From Marinithermus hydrothermalis DSM 14884 (GTDB taxonomy: Bacteria > Deinococcota > Deinococci > Deinococcales > Marinithermaceae), in the NCBI RefSeq assembly GCF_000195335.1, contig NC_015387.1:1976001-2040000 (forward strand): 64,000 nt of DNA, in the 5' to 3' direction. The notes under the pieces are model-generated. The model worked only from the letters and a program-made list of their open reading frames with translations. It was not told the origin of the DNA and searched no databases. Positions 50,461 through 58,874 of this stretch are shown here, piece after piece. Each line of letters opens with the position of its first letter. Positions within the stretch are counted from its first letter, which is position 1. The position numbers were made by a program, and so were the translations under genes.

Positions 50461-50670
50461 ATGACCCCTGTCAAACTCAAGATCACCGGGATGACCTGCG
50501 CGCACTGCGCCCGCACGGTCGAACGCGCCCTTAAAAACGTCCCCGGCGTTGAAAAAGTGCGCGTCAACTACCTCAAGAAGGAGGCCGAAGTCCACGGCGA
50601 GGCCACCCCCGAGGCCCTGGCCGCGGCCGTCGAGGCTGCCGGGTACGGCGCATCCCCCAGGGGGGCATGA
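50461..50670 (+). CDS. Heavy-metal-associated (HMA) protein, MerP-like
   Basis: 69 residues, a single ferredoxin-like HMA domain with metal motif GMTCAHC (C13, C16). It lacks a signal peptide, so unlike classical MerP it is cytoplasmic, and may hand Hg(II) to MerA in place of the HMA domain found at the N-terminus of many MerA proteins. CCGGAGGTGAG precedes the ATG. It overlaps the merA start. Confidence 0.9.
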   Translation: MTPVKLKITGMTCAHCARTVERALKNVPGVEKVRVNYLKKEAEVHGEATPEALAAAVEAAGYGASPRGA

Positions 50671-52040
50671 TGGCGTACGACCTGATCGTGATCGGCAGCG
50701 GCTCGGCGGGCATGGGCGCGGCCCTGGAGGCCAAGGAACGCGGCGCGCGCGTGCTGGTCGTCGAGGCCGGCACGATCGGCGGTACCTGCGTCAACGTGGG
50801 GTGCGTCCCCTCCAAAACCCTCCTGCGCGCCGCCGAGGCCTACCACAAGGCCACCCACTCCCCCTTCGCCGGGGTGCGCCCCAAAGGCGCCGCGCTCGAC
50901 TTCGCCGAGGTCCTCCGCCAAAAAGACGCCCTGATCCAAACCCTCCGCCAGGAGAAGTACGCCGACGTCCTCGAGGCCGCCGGCGTCCCCCTCCTCCAGG
51001 GCACGGCCCGCTTCCTGGACGCCGAACGGCTCTCGGTGGGCGACCAGGTCCTCACGGCCGGCGCCTACGTCCTCGCCACCGGCGCCACCCCCACCCTCCC
51101 CCCCATCCCCGGCCTCGCGGAGGCCCGGCCCTGGACGTACATCGAAGCCCTCTCCCCCGAGGCCCTGCCCGAAAGCCTCGTCGTGATCGGCGGGGGACCC
51201 ATCGGCCTCGAGCTCGCCCAGGCCTACGCCCGCTTCGGCACCCGCGTCACGGTCCTCGAGGCCCTGCCGTACCTGCTGCCCGCCGAGGACCCCGAGCTCA
51301 CCACCGCCCTCCGCGGGTACCTGACGGCTGAAGGCCTCGAGATCCACACGAACGCCCAGGTGACCCGCGTCGAACGCGACGGAGCCTACCGCGTGCACAC
51401 CCCAAACGGCGTGTACACCGCCGAGCGCCTCCTCGTCGCCACCGGCCGCCGCGCGCGCACCCAAGGCCTCGGCCTCGAGGCCGCCGGCGTGGAGGTGGGC
51501 CGGGCCGGTGAGGTGCGGGTGGACGCGCACCTCCGCTCCACCAACCCACGCATCTTCGCCGCGGGGGACGTGGCGGGCCTGCCGCAGTTCGTTTACGTGG
51601 GGGCCCAGTCCGGGCGCGTCGCCGCCCGGAACGCGCTGGGGGAGGAAACCCCCCTGGACCTCACCGCCGTACCCCGCGTCACCTTTACCGACCCCGCCCT
51701 GGCCGCGGTCGGCCTCACGGAGGAGGCCGCGCGGCAGGCCCACGGGGAGGTGCGGGCCGCCCGGCTGCCGCTCGAGGCCGTCCCCAAGGCCCTCGCCGCG
51801 GCGGACACTCGGGGCCTGATCAAACTCGTGGTGGACGCACAAGGCACCGTGCTCGGCGTGCACGTCCTCGCGCCCGAGGCCGGGGAGGTGCTGCAGGAAG
51901 GCATCCTCGCGGTGAAGCACGCCCTGCATTACCGCGACCTGATCGACACCTTCCACCCCTACCTCACCCTCGCGGAAGGGCTCCGGCTGGTCGCGCAAGC
52001 GCTGGACACCGACGTGCACAAGCTCTCCTGCTGCGCATGA
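50667..52040 (+). CDS. merA: Mercuric reductase
   Basis: 457 residues, class I flavoprotein disulfide reductase. FAD motif GSGSAGMGAAL, redox-active pair C41/C46 in GTCVNVGCVPSK, NADPH motif VVIGGGPIGLELAQ, and the diagnostic C-terminal vicinal cysteines C455-C456 (LSCCA). It reduces Hg(II) to volatile Hg(0) with NADPH. There is no fused HMA domain; that function is encoded separately just upstream. Confidence 0.95.
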   Translation: MMAYDLIVIGSGSAGMGAALEAKERGARVLVVEAGTIGGTCVNVGCVPSKTLLRAAEAYHKATHSPFAGVRPKGAALDFAEVLRQKDALIQTLRQEKYADVLEAAGVPLLQGTARFLDAERLSVGDQVLTAGAYVLATGATPTLPPIPGLAEARPWTYIEALSPEALPESLVVIGGGPIGLELAQAYARFGTRVTVLEALPYLLPAEDPELTTALRGYLTAEGLEIHTNAQVTRVERDGAYRVHTPNGVYTAERLLVATGRRARTQGLGLEAAGVEVGRAGEVRVDAHLRSTNPRIFAAGDVAGLPQFVYVGAQSGRVAARNALGEETPLDLTAVPRVTFTDPALAAVGLTEEAARQAHGEVRAARLPLEAVPKALAAADTRGLIKLVVDAQGTVLGVHVLAPEAGEVLQEGILAVKHALHYRDLIDTFHPYLTLAEGLRLVAQALDTDVHKLSCCA

Positions 52041-52041
52041 G

Positions 52042-52461
52042 ATGGAAGCGCCCGACCCCGTCCCCTGCGCCGTCTGCGGTCAAACACCCCCCCGTCCCCT
52101 TTGGGTGGTGGTGGACGGGGCGGCCTACCCCACGGACGACGCGACCTGCGCCGGGCTGCTGCGGGCATACCCCTTGGCGATCCTGGGGCCCCGCGTGGAG
52201 CTGCGCTACCGCCCCGGCTGCCCCAGGTGCGAGGACAGGCGGTCCCTTTGGCTCGAGGTCGCGGCGCGACGCCCCCTCCGGCTCCGGTTTTCCCCGACGG
52301 ACAGGTCCCCGTGCCCTCGCCTGGTGGTGGAGGGTGTGGAGGACCCCCTCCGCCTGGTGGTGGAGGGTGTGGAGGACCCCCTCACCCTGGAAATGGAGGG
52401 GGTGGAATCACTCCTTAGCTGGCTCGCGATCCAGTACCCCGGTCTCACCGGGTGTTGCTGA
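52042..52461 (+). CDS. Small Cys-rich protein of unknown function in the mer cluster
   Basis: 139 residues. Two CxxC pairs (CAVC at C9/C12 and CPRC) and a C-terminal vicinal pair at 138-139 recall metal-handling proteins and the MerA tail. Residues in the C-terminal third contain an exact duplicated 11-residue unit RLVVEGVEDPL followed by a diverged copy TLEMEGVES. No signal peptide. I do not recognise the family; a role in mercury transfer is inferred from context and cysteines. Confidence 0.65.
   Translation: MEAPDPVPCAVCGQTPPRPLWVVVDGAAYPTDDATCAGLLRAYPLAILGPRVELRYRPGCPRCEDRRSLWLEVAARRPLRLRFSPTDRSPCPRLVVEGVEDPLRLVVEGVEDPLTLEMEGVESLLSWLAIQYPGLTGCC
52318..52383 (+). repeat. Perfect 33-bp tandem duplication
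   Basis: Two identical 33-base copies (52318-52350, 52351-52383), in frame, within the small Cys-rich gene. Identity at the DNA level implies a recent event. Confidence 0.9.
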
Positions 52462-52474
52462 CGGAGGTGAACCG

Positions 52475-53020
52475 ATGCGCTCCCTAACCCCACAAGACCT
52501 GCAAGGATACACCTATACGCTTCGGCCCGAACGCCTAATCCTCAACAAGATCCGTGGTCTTCTCTATGCCCTCCTGCTCCTGTCCGTGATCGGATGGTCG
52601 ACCTCCGCCTTCGCTCAACAACCCACCATTCCAGGCATCGCAGGTGAAGCCGCGGATCTAGACCTCTCCCGCTATACGGGACAGATCGTGGTGGTCACGT
52701 TTATAGCCGGGATATGCCCCAGCTGCTGGGCGGAGATTCCAGGGTTCCTCGAGGTCTACCGTGACCTCAAAGAACGCGGCGTTGCGTTCGTGGGTATCGC
52801 AGTACAGACCCCTAAGGAGGACACCAAGCGCATGATCCAACGCCTGGGCATCACCTACCCGGTATACCTGGATGAAAGCGGCCGGGTCTCCATCGAACGG
52901 TTCGGGCTGCGCGGCATGCCTACCACTATGATCTTCGACGCCAACGGCCGCCTCGTCCAGCGCTTCGTCGGTAAGGTGTCCGCAAAGACGCTGCGGCGCC
53001 TTCTGGAGGAGATGCTGTGA
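52475..53020 (+). CDS. TlpA-like membrane-anchored thioredoxin
   Basis: 181 residues from ATG 52475, with GGAGGTG upstream. After a 27-residue polar N-terminus there is a signal-anchor (about 28-47, ending TSAFA), then a thioredoxin/peroxiredoxin-like domain with active site CPSC (C81, C84) and a cis-Pro loop GMPTTMIF. It acts outside the cytoplasmic membrane, probably reduced by the CcdA-like protein encoded next. In this cluster it may keep mercury-binding thiols reduced. Codon use is somewhat less GC-biased than its neighbours. Confidence 0.82.
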   Translation: MRSLTPQDLQGYTYTLRPERLILNKIRGLLYALLLLSVIGWSTSAFAQQPTIPGIAGEAADLDLSRYTGQIVVVTFIAGICPSCWAEIPGFLEVYRDLKERGVAFVGIAVQTPKEDTKRMIQRLGITYPVYLDESGRVSIERFGLRGMPTTMIFDANGRLVQRFVGKVSAKTLRRLLEEML

Positions 53021-53766
53021 ATCTTGAGTTCCTCACCTACGCCTTCACCGCCGGGGCGTTCGCCACCCTGAACCCCTGTGGGTTCGCCCTCCTCCCGGCA
53101 ATCCTCGGGCGCTTCCTCGCCCGGCACGGGAGCGCCCGCGGGCTCGGGGTCGGCGCGCTGCTCGCCCTCGGCACCCTGAGTGCCTTTACCGGGGTCGGGA
53201 TTCTGGTAGCCCTGCTCGGCTTGACCCTGGCCAGCTGGCTCCCTTATGTGAACCTCGCGCTTGCCGTAGGGCTGCTCGTCTTCGGGGGGTTCACCCTCGC
53301 AGGGCGCGGCGTGGGACTCCACCTCGTACAGATGCGCGCCCCCACCGGCCACCGCATCAGCGAGTTCTACGGGTTCGGCGTGGCCTACGGCCTCGCGAGC
53401 CTGGGCTGCACCCTCCCCGTCTTCCTAGCCGTGACCGGCGTGGCTCTCGCCTCTGGACCGGGCGCGGGCCTCGCCGCGCTCCTCGCTTACGGCCTCGGGA
53501 TGGGCGCGGTCCTCGCCGGTGCCGCCCTCGCGGCCGCTCTGGGCAAGGAGGCCTCCCTCAAACGCCTCCGCCGCGCCAGCGCGTACCTCGAGCCCCTCGG
53601 GGGCCTGCTCCTCATCGGCGCGGGCGCGTACCTCCTGGGGTACAACCTCAGCTTCCTCACCCTGAACTCCGCTCTGGGGCGCTGGCTCGGGGTGGCCGCC
53701 GCGGTGCTCGCCCTCGCGCTCGGCGCGGCGCTGCGCACCCCAGGACTTCGCTACAGAGAGGAGTAA
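53017..53766 (+). CDS. CcdA/DsbD-type membrane thiol transporter
   Basis: 249 residues, six or more hydrophobic helices. The two conserved half-repeats each have a Cys-Pro-type motif: LNPCGFALLP (C21) and LGCTLPVFL. This is the CcdA fold, which passes electrons from cytoplasmic thioredoxin to outer-face thioredoxin-like proteins. It overlaps the TlpA-like gene by four bases. No merT is found; whether this protein also helps mercury uptake is open. Confidence 0.85.
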   Translation: MNLEFLTYAFTAGAFATLNPCGFALLPAILGRFLARHGSARGLGVGALLALGTLSAFTGVGILVALLGLTLASWLPYVNLALAVGLLVFGGFTLAGRGVGLHLVQMRAPTGHRISEFYGFGVAYGLASLGCTLPVFLAVTGVALASGPGAGLAALLAYGLGMGAVLAGAALAAALGKEASLKRLRRASAYLEPLGGLLLIGAGAYLLGYNLSFLTLNSALGRWLGVAAAVLALALGAALRTPGLRYREE

Positions 53767-53769
53767 AGG

Positions 53770-55158
53770 ATGGAACACGTGGACGCCATCGTCATCGGCG
53801 CGGGCATGGCCGGCATCCCCCTCGCGATCCGGCTGGGCCGCAAGGGGCTTCACACCCTTCTGGTGGAGAAAGACACGCTCGGCGGCACCTGCCTGAACCG
53901 GGGGTGCATCCCCACCAAAACCCTGATCGCCTCGGCCAAGGTCGCGCACCAGGTGCGGCGGGCCCTCGAGTACGGCGTCGTGATCGAGGGGCCGGTGCGC
54001 TTCGACCTGGCCCGCGCCGTCGCCCGCAAGGACGCGCTCGTCCGCGCGATCCGGGAAGGAGCCGCGCGCAACCTCGAGCGCACCCCCAACGTAGAGCTCA
54101 TCCAGGGCGAGGCGCGCTTCGTGGAGGAACGCACCGTCGCGGTGGGCGACCGGGTCTATAGGGCTGAGTGGGTCTTCATCAACACCGGCGCGCGGGGCCG
54201 CATCCCCCCCATCGAGGGCCTCGAAACGGTGGACTGGCTCGACTCCACCACCGCCCTCGACCTCACCGAGCTGCCCGCCTCGCTGGTGATCGTGGGGGGC
54301 GGGTACATCGGGTGCGAGTTCGCCCAGATGTTCCGCCGGTTCGGGAGCGAGGTCACGATCGTGCAGCGCGCGCCGCAGCTGTTGCCCCAGGAGGACCCGG
54401 ATGTGGCCGCCGCTTTGCAGGCGGTCCTCGAGGCCGAAGGCATCCGGGTGCTGCTCGAGGCCGAGGCCGTGCGGGTGCGCCGGGACGGGTCCGGGATCGC
54501 GCTCACCGTGCAACAGCGCGACGCGGTGCGCGAGGTGCGCGCCGCGCGCCTTATGCTCGCGGCGGGGCGCGTACCCAATACGGACGGGCTGGGGCTGGAA
54601 GCCACGGGGGTGGCGCGGGACGAACGGGGCTTCATCCGGGTCAACCCGCACCTGGAGACGACCGCTCCCAAGGTGTTCGCGCTGGGGGACGTGCGGGGCG
54701 GCCCCATGTTCACGCACACCGCCCGTGACGACGCCCGCATCGTGTACCAGAACCTCACCAAGGGCGCAGCCCTTTCCATCGAAGGGCGGGTGGTGCCCTA
54801 CGCGGTGTTCACCGACCCGCAGCTGGGCCGGGTTGGCCTGACCGAGACCGCCGCCCGCCAGGCGGGGTACCCCGTCGAGGTCGGCACCTACGCCATGAAC
54901 AAGGTCGCCAAAGCCCGCGCGCTGGGCGAACCCGAGGGCCTCATCAAGATCGTCGCGGACGCACGCAACGGACGGATCCTGGGGGCCAGCGTGCTCGCCG
55001 CGGAAGGCGCCGAGCTGGTGCACGAGCTCGTCGTCGCGATCCAGGCCGGGGCCACCCACCAAGACCTGCGCGACGCGATCCACATTCACCCCACGCTGGC
55101 CGAGGGGATCTCGAGCGCGCTCGGCGGCGTGCACCGGGCCGCGTCGGATGCGGGTTAA
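53770..55158 (+). CDS. MerA-like pyridine nucleotide-disulfide oxidoreductase
   Basis: 462 residues. FAD motif GAGMAGIPLAI, redox pair C41/C46 in GTCLNRGCIPTK, NAD(P)H motif VVGGGYIGCEFAQ, and C-terminal HIHPTLAEG with the catalytic His-Glu-type region. It lacks the C-terminal vicinal Cys of MerA, so it is not a typical mercuric reductase. It may reduce a low-molecular-weight thiol or dihydrolipoyl-type partner. Preceded by GAGAGGAG, three bases after the CcdA-like gene. Confidence 0.85.
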   Translation: MEHVDAIVIGAGMAGIPLAIRLGRKGLHTLLVEKDTLGGTCLNRGCIPTKTLIASAKVAHQVRRALEYGVVIEGPVRFDLARAVARKDALVRAIREGAARNLERTPNVELIQGEARFVEERTVAVGDRVYRAEWVFINTGARGRIPPIEGLETVDWLDSTTALDLTELPASLVIVGGGYIGCEFAQMFRRFGSEVTIVQRAPQLLPQEDPDVAAALQAVLEAEGIRVLLEAEAVRVRRDGSGIALTVQQRDAVREVRAARLMLAAGRVPNTDGLGLEATGVARDERGFIRVNPHLETTAPKVFALGDVRGGPMFTHTARDDARIVYQNLTKGAALSIEGRVVPYAVFTDPQLGRVGLTETAARQAGYPVEVGTYAMNKVAKARALGEPEGLIKIVADARNGRILGASVLAAEGAELVHELVVAIQAGATHQDLRDAIHIHPTLAEGISSALGGVHRAASDAG

Positions 55159-56098
55159 GCGCGCCTTCTGGATCGTCGGAGGGCTCCTCACCCCCCTCGC
55201 CCTCGGAAGCCTCCCCTTGCCCACCCTCCCCGCCTGGCAACGCCCCGGAACCGTCGGCTTCGGGGACACCCTGGCCTTAAGCCCCGACGGCGCTCGCCTC
55301 GCCGCATCGAGCGCCGACCACGCCCTGGTGATCCTGGACGCGGCCACAGGCGCGGAACTCCAGCGCCTCACCGGGCACTTTGGACGGATCCTGGCCCTGG
55401 CCTGGAGTCCGGACGGCACGCGGCTCATCAGCTCGAGCCGCGACGCGACCGTGCGGGTGTGGGCGGTCGGCTCGAGCCGCGAGCTCCGGCGGGTTCCGGT
55501 CGGGAAGCGCCTCGTGCTTGCGCTCGCCTGGAACCCCACCGGCCTCGAGGTCGCGCTAGGTGGCGCGGACGGCGTGGTGCGGTTGTGGCGCTCGGGAACC
55601 GCGGAAGTGCGCGCCCTCTCCGGTCCCGGCCCCGGGATCGCGGCGCTCGCGTGGAGCCCGGACGGCGCGCACCTCGCGGCTGGGGGGTATGCCGGCGTCG
55701 TTCGGGTCTGGACCTCGGGAAGGCCCGTGCGGGACCTCCCCCTGGGCGGCGTGGTCCGCGCACTCGCCTGGAGCCCGGACGGGGCGTGGCTCGCGGCTGG
55801 AGGCGAGACAGGGCAGGTGCACCTCTGGGCGGTCGGCGGATGGCGGGCAGGCCCCGTCCTCTCCGGGCCCGAGGGGGAGGTCCTGGCCCTGGCCTGGAGC
55901 CCGGAAGGCAATCGCCTCGCGAGCGGCGGGGCGGACCTCACGGTCCGGATCTGGGAGGCGGGGAGCGGCCGGCCCCTCCAGGTCCTCGGGCCGCTCCCCG
56001 GCCCGGTGCACGCCGTGGCCTGGGGTCCCCAGGGGCTCGTGGCCGGAGGGGCGGGCGTCACCGCGTGGCCCGACTCCTCCCCACCCCCCGAGGAGTAA
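55148..56098 (+). CDS. Secreted or anchored WD40 beta-propeller protein
   Basis: 316 residues. An N-terminal hydrophobic segment (about 5-22) precedes about seven WD40 repeats with LAWSPDGxxLAAGG and VRVW/VRLW endings (about 40-300). It would form a beta propeller on the outer face of the membrane, probably binding another protein. Its start lies inside the end of the previous gene and it runs to 24 bases before merB, so it is part of the same transcript. No enzyme motif is seen. Confidence 0.85.
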   Translation: MRVKRAFWIVGGLLTPLALGSLPLPTLPAWQRPGTVGFGDTLALSPDGARLAASSADHALVILDAATGAELQRLTGHFGRILALAWSPDGTRLISSSRDATVRVWAVGSSRELRRVPVGKRLVLALAWNPTGLEVALGGADGVVRLWRSGTAEVRALSGPGPGIAALAWSPDGAHLAAGGYAGVVRVWTSGRPVRDLPLGGVVRALAWSPDGAWLAAGGETGQVHLWAVGGWRAGPVLSGPEGEVLALAWSPEGNRLASGGADLTVRIWEAGSGRPLQVLGPLPGPVHAVAWGPQGLVAGGAGVTAWPDSSPPPEE

Positions 56099-56122
56099 GG
56101 GTTGCGTGTTGGAGGAAGAAAG

Positions 56123-56671
56123 ATGATGCACAAACCGCTGGACCCCGAGTTTGCGGCGCGCCTCCACAGGATCTACCGGCTCGCGCGCCCCCCCACGACC
56201 CCCGCGGATTTCGGCGCCCTGCTGCGGGAACGCAACCGCACGGACCCCGCCCGCCGCGCTTTCTTCGAGCAGGTGCAGGCGGGCCACGCCGTCATCGGGG
56301 CGTGCACCCAAGCGCGCGGCTACCGCCTAGACCTGCCCGACGGCGCCACGATCCAGGTGATGTGCGCGTACGACGCGCTCATGACCGCCTTGCTTCGGGG
56401 GCGGGGCGAGGTCCGCGCGGAATGCCCCCACTGCGGCGCGCCCACGCACCTCGTGATCGAAGCGCACGCCCTCACCCGGGCCACCCCGGACACCGCGGTG
56501 TTCTGGTGGGGCAGCGGCCCCCAGGACGCGCCCGGGAACCCCATCTGCGACCACCTGCACCTCTTCCCAAGTCCCGAACACCTCGAGGCCTGGCTCGAGT
56601 CCCGTCCGGACGAGCGGGGCGTGGCCCTCCCCATCCGGGAGGCCGTCGCGTGGTTGCGCGCCCTTTACTAG
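56123..56671 (+). CDS. merB: Organomercurial lyase MerB
   Basis: 182 residues from ATG 56123 with GGAGG seven bases upstream. The MerB catalytic set is visible: C81 and D84 in VMCAYDAL (equivalents of C96 and D99), and C142 in ICDHLHLFPSPEHLEAW (equivalent of C159). It cleaves carbon-mercury bonds, giving Hg(II) for MerA. An extra CPHC pair at 101-104 is not in the standard active site. With merA this predicts broad-spectrum mercury resistance. Confidence 0.85.
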   Translation: MMHKPLDPEFAARLHRIYRLARPPTTPADFGALLRERNRTDPARRAFFEQVQAGHAVIGACTQARGYRLDLPDGATIQVMCAYDALMTALLRGRGEVRAECPHCGAPTHLVIEAHALTRATPDTAVFWWGSGPQDAPGNPICDHLHLFPSPEHLEAWLESRPDERGVALPIREAVAWLRALY

Positions 56672-56673
56672 CT

Positions 56674-58272
56674 TCACGGGCGGCTCTGCCACTCCTGGTA
56701 CAGGAAGTCGTTCAGGTACAGGCGGAAGGTGGCCGCGCCCCGCACCTCCAGGCTGCCCTCGAGAACGCTGCCCGGCTGCACGAAGGTGTTGAAGGCCTCG
56801 CGCCCGCCGTTCTCGTCCACCACAACGAGCCGCACGTGCACCGGGCTTTCGCCCAGGTCACGCGCGATCGGGATACGGACCGGGACCAGCCGCGCGCCGG
56901 GTGGCAGGCTCGGCGCCGGCTCGAGCGCTTGCGGTTCCGGTTCGAGCTCGGTCGGGGCAGGCCGCGAGCGGTCGGGTGCCGGTTCCTCCCCAGCCGGCGC
57001 GGGCGACGGCAGGGCCGGCCCTGGCTCGAGGGGCGCGGTGAACTCCTGCGGCAGTAGCGGCCCAGGGGGTTCGGCCGGCAGGAGGACCTCGGCCTGCGTG
57101 GAGACCTTCAACGTGACCGGGCTGCCCACCGCGAGGACCGTGCCCGGCGGGGGGGACTGGTCCAGCACCTCTCCCGGCGGGGCGGGGGACAGTTCCTCCT
57201 GGATCGCGCCGACGCGCAGGTCCGCGACCGAAAGCAGGTACTGCGCCTCCTCCAGGGAAAGCCCCCTGAGGTCCGGCAGCACGGTCCGCGCCTCCTCAGG
57301 GCCCTGGGAGACGAGCAGGTCCACCGACTGCCCTAGCGCGAGGGGCGTGCCCGCCGCGGGGCGCGTCGCAATCACCGTTTCCTGGGGCGCGTCCGCGTGC
57401 ACGTAGATCACCCGGCCCACCGCGTACCCGCTGTCCTCGAGCGCTTGCTGGGCCTCACCCACCCCCATCTCCACGAGCTCGGGCACCCGGCCGGACTTGG
57501 GGCGGTTCAGGACCAGCTCGAGCCGTCGCCCCGGCTTGACGCGCGTGCCCGGGTCCGGGCTCTGCTCCAGAATCACGTCGCGGGGCTGGGTGAGGTCGCT
57601 CGCCTCGCGGAACTCGATGCGGAGCCCCATATCGTCCACCTGCTCGAGGGCCGCGCGGGGGGAAAGCCCCCTTAGGTCCGGCAGGGTGTACTCCGGAGGG
57701 TTCAGGTACCGGTACATCCCTTGCCCCAGGGCGACCGCGCCGAGCACGGCCATGAGCAGGCCGGGCACCCACCCCCACGCCGGGCGGCGGGCGCGGCGGG
57801 CGGGGCGGGGGCGCGTGTAGCGCGCGAACTGCCCGTTCAATCGGGGAATCTCCTCGGGGGCGTGCTGGGCGAGCGGCTTGAGGTCCGCGACGACCAGGCC
57901 GTTCTCCTCCAGGCGGAGGTCCAGGTCGGGCAAGGCGTAATGGAAGGGCGCGAGGGCCTCCAGGACCCGCCCCACCTCCTGCCGGACGCGTCGGCCCTTG
58001 GGGGGGAGGGCGGCGGGTGCCGCGACGCGGGGCCAGAACACGTAGTACCGTCCTGGCTTCGCGCTGATCGTCACGCCCCGCAGCACCCCGAGCGCCTCGA
58101 GGTGCTTCAGGGCCTTGCGGTAACGGTAGAAGGTCGCTCGAGCCTCGGGGGTGTGCACCTCGAACCAGTAGAGGGTGCCTTCCCCTTCGGGCCCGGCCAC
58201 CTCGTAGACTTTGAGGAAGCCGTCCTGGTGTAGTTCCTTGCCGATCTCGTACTTCCCGTCCAACGCGGGCAT
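56674..58272 (-). CDS. Pseudokinase-like protein with PASTA domains
   Basis: 532 residues. Residues 1 to about 150 resemble a Ser/Thr kinase N-lobe (GKYEIGKELHQDGFLKVYEV as a decayed Gly-loop) but show no HRD or DFG motif, so catalysis is unlikely. A membrane helix lies at about 168-187. Three PASTA domains follow (about 192-395), which in PknB-type proteins bind peptidoglycan, then a Pro-rich linker and a C-terminal beta domain. Start: TATAAT is seven bases before the ATG, a leaderless arrangement. Convergent with merB, two bases apart. Confidence 0.8.
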   Translation of the reverse strand: MPALDGKYEIGKELHQDGFLKVYEVAGPEGEGTLYWFEVHTPEARATFYRYRKALKHLEALGVLRGVTISAKPGRYYVFWPRVAAPAALPPKGRRVRQEVGRVLEALAPFHYALPDLDLRLEENGLVVADLKPLAQHAPEEIPRLNGQFARYTRPRPARRARRPAWGWVPGLLMAVLGAVALGQGMYRYLNPPEYTLPDLRGLSPRAALEQVDDMGLRIEFREASDLTQPRDVILEQSPDPGTRVKPGRRLELVLNRPKSGRVPELVEMGVGEAQQALEDSGYAVGRVIYVHADAPQETVIATRPAAGTPLALGQSVDLLVSQGPEEARTVLPDLRGLSLEEAQYLLSVADLRVGAIQEELSPAPPGEVLDQSPPPGTVLAVGSPVTLKVSTQAEVLLPAEPPGPLLPQEFTAPLEPGPALPSPAPAGEEPAPDRSRPAPTELEPEPQALEPAPSLPPGARLVPVRIPIARDLGESPVHVRLVVVDENGGREAFNTFVQPGSVLEGSLEVRGAATFRLYLNDFLYQEWQSRP

Positions 58273-58279
58273 CGTGCTG

Positions 58280-58285
58280 ATTATA
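58280..58285 (-). promoter_or_regulatory. -10 box of the PASTA gene
   Basis: Consensus TATAAT on the minus strand, seven bases before the ATG at 58270-58272. No clear -35 box. Confidence 0.7.
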
Positions 58286-58325
58286 CGCGAGCGGCTTACG
58301 ATAAGATTAAGGAACGGGAGGTGTG

Positions 58326-58874
58326 ATGATCCACGACGCGATCGTCGTTGGAGGTGGACCGGCTGGGCTTTCCGCGGCGTTGTTTTTGGCGCGGGCAGGC
58401 CTGAAGGTGCTCGTGATCGACGGGGAGCAAAGCGCGCTGCGGGAGGTGCCGCGGGTACCGAACTACCCGGGCCTTCCGGAAGCCCCTTCGGGAGAGGCGC
58501 TCCTCGAGCGGTTACGGGCGCACGCCCGATCCCAAGGCGTGGAGGTGGTCTCGGGCCGGGTGGAGGGCGTGCGGGACGAGGGGGGGGTGTTCGCCCTCAC
58601 GCTACGGGACGGCCGGATCCACAAGGCCGAAGCGCTCCTCCTCGCGACGCGCGACGACCCTATCGTGGCGAACCTGCTGGGCCTGAAGCGCAACGGGTTG
58701 CACGTACACACGGACTTCCAGGGGCGGACGAGTTACCCGCGGGTGTACGCGTGCGGGGCGGTGCGCGGCCTGGTGCCGGACCACGCGATCACCGGCGCGG
58801 GGGACGGAGCTTGGGTCGCGGTGAACCTGGTCTCGGACCTCCGGGGGGAGCCGTACCGGGACTACCCCGAGTAA
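58326..58874 (+). CDS. Half-length thioredoxin-reductase-like FAD protein
   Basis: 182 residues from ATG 58326 with GGGAGG four bases before; GTG 58323 is an alternative. FAD-binding motif VVGGGPAGLSAALFLARAG and a C-terminal FAD motif (YPRVYACGAVRG) with AITGAGDGAWVAVN match thioredoxin reductase. The NADPH domain and the CxxC disulfide between them are absent. It may be a single-domain flavoprotein using another reductant. It overlaps the convergent YjbQ gene by 13 bases. Confidence 0.78.
   Translation: MIHDAIVVGGGPAGLSAALFLARAGLKVLVIDGEQSALREVPRVPNYPGLPEAPSGEALLERLRAHARSQGVEVVSGRVEGVRDEGGVFALTLRDGRIHKAEALLLATRDDPIVANLLGLKRNGLHVHTDFQGRTSYPRVYACGAVRGLVPDHAITGAGDGAWVAVNLVSDLRGEPYRDYPE

Noticed and set aside
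53770..55158. Second mercuric reductase
   Set aside because: The C-terminal vicinal cysteines required to pass Hg(II) to the active site are missing, so it is called MerA-like only.
53425..56133. A 902-codon open frame on the minus strand opposite the mer genes
   Set aside because: It is the mirror of GC-rich codons in well-identified plus-strand genes (CcdA-like, MerA-like, WD40) and its translation is Pro/Arg/Ser-rich with no domain.
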